This document shows, piece by piece, positions 5,243 to 8,473 of a stretch of DNA of 8,473 nucleotides (positions within the stretch are counted from its first letter, which is position 1; the number at the start of each line of letters is the position of its first letter). The position numbers were made by a program, and so were the translations under genes. Where the stretch lies: assembly GCA_945870115.1 (NCBI GenBank), contig CAMBRH010000142.1, forward strand, positions 1-8,473, given 5' to 3'. Origin of the DNA: Chitinophaga pinensis. GTDB taxonomy: Bacteria; Bacteroidota; Bacteroidia; Flavobacteriales_D; Crocinitomicaceae. The notes under the pieces are model-generated. The model was not told the DNA's origin, ran no database searches, and saw nothing but the letters and a program-made list of their open reading frames with translations.

Positions 5243-6745
5243 TCAAAATCTCATCCTTGCAACTCCCATCGCTCCTGAAACGGAATTAGAATTTGTAGTG
5301 AAAAAAGTCAGCATATCTCCAGAAGCGAAACCAAACTCATATTTTCCTTCACGCAATATAAAATTAATTCCCAACGGCATATTTGTTTTGTAAATTCCTC
5401 CACCTAAGTATCCAACGCTGATTGCTAACCATTTGAATGGTTTGATGTCACCTCCAAATGAAATGATCGTATTTTGGATACTTCCTGGAGTTTCTTTGTC
5501 AAAAGGTGCAACTAAATCAAAACCAAAACTCAAGAATTTAAATGGATGAAAACTTGCTCCCAGTCTGAAATTAGAAGCATTTTTTAGTTTGAATTTTTCT
5601 TCACCAACCAAGGTTAGAATTGAACCATTTTTTAATAATTGTTCAACTCCATCCATTAAATTTTCATTTTCTAGATTAATTCCTGGTAATCCAATATTTC
5701 CAACCAAGGTATCTTTAACTGAATATAGGTTTCTTTTGTATTCAACATATCCAATATTATTTACGGATGCAGCAACTTTTAATTTACCCCATAAGATCGC
5801 ACTTGCAGAGAAATCTAAACCAAAACCATTTCCAACTGGAGGAGGAATTTTACCGTTATATGTCAAAAATGAACTAGGATTCGTTTGTGCCACATCTCCG
5901 TAATTTATTTTAAATGCTGGAGTTATAGAAGAACTCAAACTTAAGCCATTTTCATCAGATTTCAAATCAAACATCGCCATCGATTGGATAAAACGACCAC
6001 CAATTCCTGCATAAAGAACAAAAACTGAATCTTTACCGAAAATCTTTCTTCCATACCCAAAATTATACGAGCGAGTCCAAGTCATGCGCAATGCAGAACC
6101 TCTGGATAATGTACTTAAATTTAGAGGAACAGAAATATTTCCTAAAACAACACCATCCAATGTTTCTTGACTCAACGTATCAGAATTTGCTATGACAGAA
6201 GTATCTCCACTTACAACTACAGTCAAAGAATCGAAATAATTTGCCAATTTTCCTCTAAAAATGATATCAGTTAAGTCCGTATTTAATTTTGAATACCAGT
6301 TGTAATTTTCTGTTACATTAAATGCAATTCCACCAAATCGTTTTCCTTGATAAGAAAATCCGCCCCAATTATATTGTCCGTCCATCGTTATCCCTGTTTC
6401 GGCATATTCTGCAGCTGCATCTCTTTGCGCACCTAAATCAAATTTTGCTGTTGAATCTTTTTTGATTTGAGAATAAATTGATTTTGCTAAATTCTTCAAT
6501 TTTGTACTATTGAAAGCGTCAGAATATAAACCTCCACTCATTTCAAAAGCACCAGTTGTAATTTTATATTTTTCATAACCGGTTCCCCAACCCAATGCTG
6601 AAGTGTTTATACCTAAACAATGGTAATCTGTTACAAATGTTGTTGCAACGCCTTTTCCAACAGTTGTATAGGCAATTCCTTGCGTCTGAGAAAAAATAAA
6701 ATTTAAGGATAAAATAAATGATAGAAGTGTAGAGATTTTTAACAT
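5243..6745 (-). CDS. Outer-membrane beta-barrel protein, DUF5723-like
   Basis: A 500-residue exported protein. The signal peptide is residues 1-20 (M-L-K-I-S ... N-F-I-F-S-Q), which fixes the ATG at 6743-6745. The N-terminal mature part contains Y-H-C-L-G-I-N-T-S-A-L-G-W-G, resembling the 'initial Asn-Pro-Ala-Leu' motif near the start of FadL/PorV-like and DUF5723 barrels in Bacteroidota. Many alternating Gly/aromatic strands follow (F-G-G-I-A-F-N-V, F-V-L-Y-A-G-I-G-G-R-F, F-R-L-G-A-S-F-H-P-F, I-S-V-G-Y-L-G-G-G-I-Y). The chain ends in G-V-A-R-M-R-F, a C-terminal Phe typical of BAM-inserted barrels. Function is unknown; no transport substrate can be inferred. It has its own likely promoter at 6772-6802 and sits downstream of a candidate small-RNA unit on the same strand. 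Its 3' end faces the Nudix gene across an inverted repeat. Confidence 0.75.
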   Translation of the reverse strand: MLKISTLLSFILSLNFIFSQTQGIAYTTVGKGVATTFVTDYHCLGINTSALGWGTGYEKYKITTGAFEMSGGLYSDAFNSTKLKNLAKSIYSQIKKDSTAKFDLGAQRDAAAEYAETGITMDGQYNWGGFSYQGKRFGGIAFNVTENYNWYSKLNTDLTDIIFRGKLANYFDSLTVVVSGDTSVIANSDTLSQETLDGVVLGNISVPLNLSTLSRGSALRMTWTRSYNFGYGRKIFGKDSVFVLYAGIGGRFIQSMAMFDLKSDENGLSLSSSITPAFKINYGDVAQTNPSSFLTYNGKIPPPVGNGFGLDFSASAILWGKLKVAASVNNIGYVEYKRNLYSVKDTLVGNIGLPGINLENENLMDGVEQLLKNGSILTLVGEEKFKLKNASNFRLGASFHPFKFLSFGFDLVAPFDKETPGSIQNTIISFGGDIKPFKWLAISVGYLGGGIYKTNMPLGINFILREGKYEFGFASGDMLTFFTTNSNSVSGAMGVARMRF

Positions 6746-6771
6746 AAGTCAATTTTTTTTTGAATTTTGAA

Positions 6772-6802
6772 CGAAAGTAAGAACTATTTTCAATATATCC
6801 AA
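6772..6802 (-). promoter_or_regulatory. Promoter of the DUF5723-like gene
   Basis: On the minus strand, TTG (complement of 6800-6802) is followed after 20 nt by TACTTTCG (complement of 6772-6779). That is one mismatch from TAnnTTTG at normal spacing. The predicted leader to the ATG at 6745 is about 20-25 nt. Confidence 0.55.
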
Positions 6803-6821
6803 AATAAAAAAAGCTATAAAT

Positions 6822-6920
6822 TAAAAAGAGGAGTGTACCTTGTAGATCCACTCCTCTTTTTATCACCTAACCATGCTAAAACTATAAAACCAAATCAACC
6901 TATGAAAATTGTATTTGTTG
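6822..6920 (-). ncRNA. Candidate small RNA (or attenuator leader)
   Basis: A strong minus-strand promoter just upstream and a strong intrinsic terminator define a transcription unit of roughly 95-100 nt. The only ATG inside it is followed two codons later by TGA, so it does not code for a protein. The 5' two-thirds is U- and G-rich and predicted to be largely unpaired. It repeats GGTT three times (GGTTGATTTGGTTTTATAG, and ATGGTTAGG), which would suit base-pairing to AACC-containing mRNA leaders. The 3' third is the terminator hairpin. The alternative reading is a leader with an attenuator for the barrel gene that starts at 6745. That gene appears to have its own promoter after the terminator, which favours a free-standing RNA. 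I cannot name an RNA family. Confidence 0.5.
6823..6861 (-). terminator. Intrinsic terminator, 13-bp perfect stem
   Basis: AAAAAGAGGAGTG (6823-6835) is an exact reverse complement of CACTCCTCTTTTT (6849-6861), with a 13-nt loop. On the minus strand the GC-rich part of the stem runs into CTTTTTAATTT. The T-runs on both sides mean it could act in both directions, but only minus-strand transcripts approach it from nearby. Confidence 0.8.
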
Positions 6921-6922
6921 CA

Positions 6923-6952
6923 CAAAGTTACGTACTCTTTTTTGATTGACAA
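6923..6952 (-). promoter_or_regulatory. Near-ideal Bacteroidota promoter (minus strand)
   Basis: TTG (complement of 6950-6952), exactly 19 nt, then TAACTTTG (complement of 6923-6930) matches both elements and the spacing of the Bacteroidota sigma-ABfr consensus. The start site would be near 6917-6920. No ORF follows directly; an intrinsic terminator does, about 60 nt on. Confidence 0.7.
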
Positions 6953-6998
6953 TGAAAATATATAAATTATTTTCAATTACTCGACAAAAAGGCTTAAA

Positions 6999-7847
6999 TC
7001 AATCATGAGATTTAGATTTAAGTACATAGATTACTGAAAATTTTAATATGAATGCTGAAAAATCATGGTCGAAGGTTAATTCATCTTTTGCTTTATCACT
7101 TGTTGTGAAATTATTGTATTCCAAGTTATTGGAGAAATTATTCAAATTTTTATGAAAATTCGTGTTTTTCGTATATTCTGTTTGATTTGCTAAAACATCA
7201 ATTCCATTTTGAGAATATTCTGCTGTTTTTGAACTTTTAATGGTCATATTATTCAACAATGATTCCATTGAAAGTGAAAGTTTTAAACTTTTGTTCAAAT
7301 TCACTTCTGCACCAATTGCATATTGAAACCCTAGGTTGAAATTATAATCCAAGCGTTTTTTTAACTGATAAATTGAAATATCATTTGAAGATCTTGATTC
7401 AGTAATTTCTGTTTCTGTTTTTAACGGAATAACAAGTGAAGTTCTAGCGAAAAAACTAATTTTTTTAGTCGGGAAATGAAACATAAATCCTGGAGAAAAA
7501 CGCTGTTGAATCGCTTTTCCACTAATTTTAAGAATTGTGTCATTTACATCATAATTATATAAGGTGATTTCATTTCCTTTTAAAAAATCAAATCCCAAAC
7601 ACAATTTTACATGTTCATGAATTTTTAAGTTTGTGGTCAAACCATAATTTAAGCCTGCAGAAAAACTTCCTATAATGTTTGAAATAGAATATTGATTACC
7701 ATTAATGTCTATTTCTTGTTTTCCGATAATTGCGTTTGAATTCGGAAAAGAGTATCCTGTATTTATTCCAAATTCTACTTTTTGAGAGAAAATAAAATTT
7801 GAAAGATTAGAGCTGAAAATTAAAACGATAATATAAATGTATTTCAC
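6999..7847 (-). CDS. Predicted outer-membrane beta-barrel protein, GTG start (282 aa)
   Basis: An exported 282-residue protein. The signal peptide is residues 1-22 (M-K-Y-I-Y-I-I-V-L-I-F ... F-I-F-S-Q), then the mature start K-V-E-F-G-I-N-T-G-Y-S-F, a typical first barrel strand. Alternating strands continue (F-S-A-G-L-N-Y-G-L, S-P-G-F-M-F-H-F, Y-N-F-N-L-G-F-Q-Y-A-I-G-A-E-V, K-L-S-L-S-M-E-S-L-L), and the last strand is F-I-L-K-F-S-V-I-Y-V-L-K, then a short hydrophilic end. This is the general pattern of small outer-membrane barrels (OmpW/PorT-like size). No family or substrate can be named. The start is GTG at 7845-7847. The next in-frame codons upstream contain no ATG before a TAA at 7857-7859, so the signal peptide requires this GTG. 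A perfect TAnnTTTG lies about 15 nt before it, implying a very short leader. Confidence 0.72.
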   Translation of the reverse strand: MKYIYIIVLIFSSNLSNFIFSQKVEFGINTGYSFPNSNAIIGKQEIDINGNQYSISNIIGSFSAGLNYGLTTNLKIHEHVKLCLGFDFLKGNEITLYNYDVNDTILKISGKAIQQRFSPGFMFHFPTKKISFFARTSLVIPLKTETEITESRSSNDISIYQLKKRLDYNFNLGFQYAIGAEVNLNKSLKLSLSMESLLNNMTIKSSKTAEYSQNGIDVLANQTEYTKNTNFHKNLNNFSNNLEYNNFTTSDKAKDELTFDHDFSAFILKFSVIYVLKSKSHD

Positions 7848-7861
7848 TTGACTTTTTTAGA

Positions 7862-7887
7862 CAAAGATAATTTTTTTAACGAAACAA
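7862..7887 (-). promoter_or_regulatory. Promoter of the 282-aa barrel gene
   Basis: On the minus strand TATCTTTG (complement of 7862-7869) is an exact TAnnTTTG. A TTG (complement of 7885-7887) lies 15 nt upstream, slightly closer than usual. The transcript would start about 10 nt before the GTG codon. Confidence 0.55.
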
Positions 7888-7963
7888 TTCTTTTTAAATG
7901 ATAAGAAATCAATATTGATTTTAATTTTCTGGATTTTGATTTTTTATACTGAAATTATTAACT

Positions 7964-7971
7964 TATATTTA
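7964..7971 (+). promoter_or_regulatory. Possible -7 element of the M14 carboxypeptidase gene
   Basis: TATATTTA is one base from TAnnTTTG and lies 23 nt before the ATG at 7995. The nearest TTG (7936-7938) is 25 nt upstream, a little too far, so this is a weak call in very AT-rich sequence. Confidence 0.3.
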
Positions 7972-7994
7972 CAGTTTAAAACCAAAATATCAAC

Positions 7995-8473
7995 ATGAAA
8001 TTTCTTTTAAATTTTGCATTTTTTGCTTTGTCTTTTTCTTTATTTTCACAAGACATTATTATAAAATCAAATCCAAAATCGCCACAAAAGCAAAAATATT
8101 CTTCGTGCAAAGTTTTTACAAATAATGAAGGTTTGTCGAAACTAGCTTCCTTAGGAATCGCTGTAGATCATGGAACTTACAAAAAAGACACTTATTTTAT
8201 CAGTGATTTTTCTGAAAGAGAAATTTCGATTATGAAAAGCAATCATTTTGAAGTAGAAATTTTAATTGATGATGTGACAAAATTTTATGTTGAACGCTCG
8301 AAAGCGAAATCCATTACTAGAAATGAAAATTGTGTTAGTCAATCAAATTCAGCTGAACCAATTGTTCCAACACACTTCAATTTAGGTTCAATGGCAGGAT
8401 ATTATACTTATCAAGAATTTCTAACTGAAATTGATGAAATGGCAAGTTTATATCCAAATTTAATTACTTTAAA
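7995..8473 (+). CDS. M14-family zinc carboxypeptidase precursor, 3'-truncated by window edge
   Basis: An open frame from the ATG at 7995 to the window end, 159 full codons with no stop. The signal peptide is residues 1-19 (M-K-F-L-L-N-F-A-F-F ... L-F-S-Q). Residues about 38-101 look like the N-terminal propeptide of secreted carboxypeptidases: a G-I-A-V-D-H-G segment, then S-D-F-S-E-R-E-I and D-D-V-T-K-F-Y-V-E-R. A polar linker (102-127) leads to N-L-G-S-M-A-G-Y-Y-T-Y-Q-E-F (129-142) and E-I-D-E-M-A-S-L-Y-P-N-L-I (145-157). This matches the first helix of M14 catalytic domains ('Y-x-T-Y-D-E ... L-x-x-P-N-L'). The zinc ligands (H-x-x-E and the later His) lie beyond the edge, so activity cannot be checked. 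Expected role: removal of C-terminal residues from extracellular peptides. In Bacteroidota such enzymes often carry a type IX secretion C-terminal domain, which is not visible here. Divergent from the 282-aa barrel gene. Confidence 0.85.
   Translation, partial: MKFLLNFAFFALSFSLFSQDIIIKSNPKSPQKQKYSSCKVFTNNEGLSKLASLGIAVDHGTYKKDTYFISDFSEREISIMKSNHFEVEILIDDVTKFYVERSKAKSITRNENCVSQSNSAEPIVPTHFNLGSMAGYYTYQEFLTEIDEMASLYPNLITL

Noticed and set aside
5109..5393. Plus-strand open frame across the Nudix/barrel junction
   Set aside because: It runs through both arms of the inverted repeat and into the antisense of the barrel C-terminus, so it is a chance frame.
5589..5903. Plus-strand open frame antisense to the 500-aa barrel
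   Set aside because: It lies entirely within the barrel gene and has no promoter or motif.
6573..6949. Open frames on both strands spanning the small-RNA/promoter region
   Set aside because: They cross the terminator hairpin and promoter, overlap the barrel gene start, and encode Lys/Phe/Tyr-rich chance peptides.

Overview
The window is AT-rich DNA that looks chromosomal and comes from a Bacteroidota bacterium, most likely the order Flavobacteriales. Four kinds of evidence point there. Several upstream regions carry the Bacteroidota housekeeping promoter signature (TTG, about 19-20 nt, then TAnnTTTG). The genes lack Shine-Dalgarno sequences. The TonB-dependent receptor has an N-terminal carboxypeptidase-regulatory-like domain. 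Signal peptides mostly end in '(F)SQ', with several predicted outer-membrane beta-barrels. No mobile element, tRNA or rRNA was seen.

Left part (1-3318, + strand). The window opens inside a lipoprotein gene that carries a heavy-metal-associated (HMA) domain with a C-x3-C metal motif. Next come a promoter and a well-preserved TPP (THI-box) riboswitch at about 587-670. A perfect 13-bp hairpin (680-718) follows it, and then a complete TonB-dependent receptor of 845 residues (781-3318). Riboswitch plus receptor is the known Bacteroidota arrangement for outer-membrane uptake of thiamin or a thiamin precursor, shut off when TPP is plentiful. No inner-membrane transporter or thiamin kinase follows it here.

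Middle part (3319-5242, + strand). A non-coding stretch holds three consecutive hairpins that look like a REP/MITE-type interspersed element. Three closely spaced genes follow: a 72-aa protein of unknown function, a 202-aa unknown lipoprotein, and a Nudix hydrolase of the CoA-pyrophosphatase type. The convergent junction after the Nudix gene holds a 24-bp-arm inverted repeat.

Right part (5243-8473). Two outer-membrane beta-barrel-like genes lie on the minus strand: a 500-aa DUF5723-like protein and a 282-aa protein with a GTG start. Between them is the most interesting non-coding signal. A near-ideal promoter (TTG-N19-TAACTTTG) on the minus strand is followed about 100 nt later by a 13-bp terminator hairpin with U-tract, with no usable ORF between them. 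This is a candidate small RNA, or else an attenuator leader for the downstream barrel gene. The window ends in the N-terminal 159 codons of a secreted M14-family zinc carboxypeptidase precursor, divergent from the 282-aa gene.

Most functions are assigned by reading family motifs by eye. The riboswitch, TonB receptor, Nudix enzyme and M14 start are firm. The unknown lipoprotein, the 72-aa protein and the 282-aa barrel have no assignable function.
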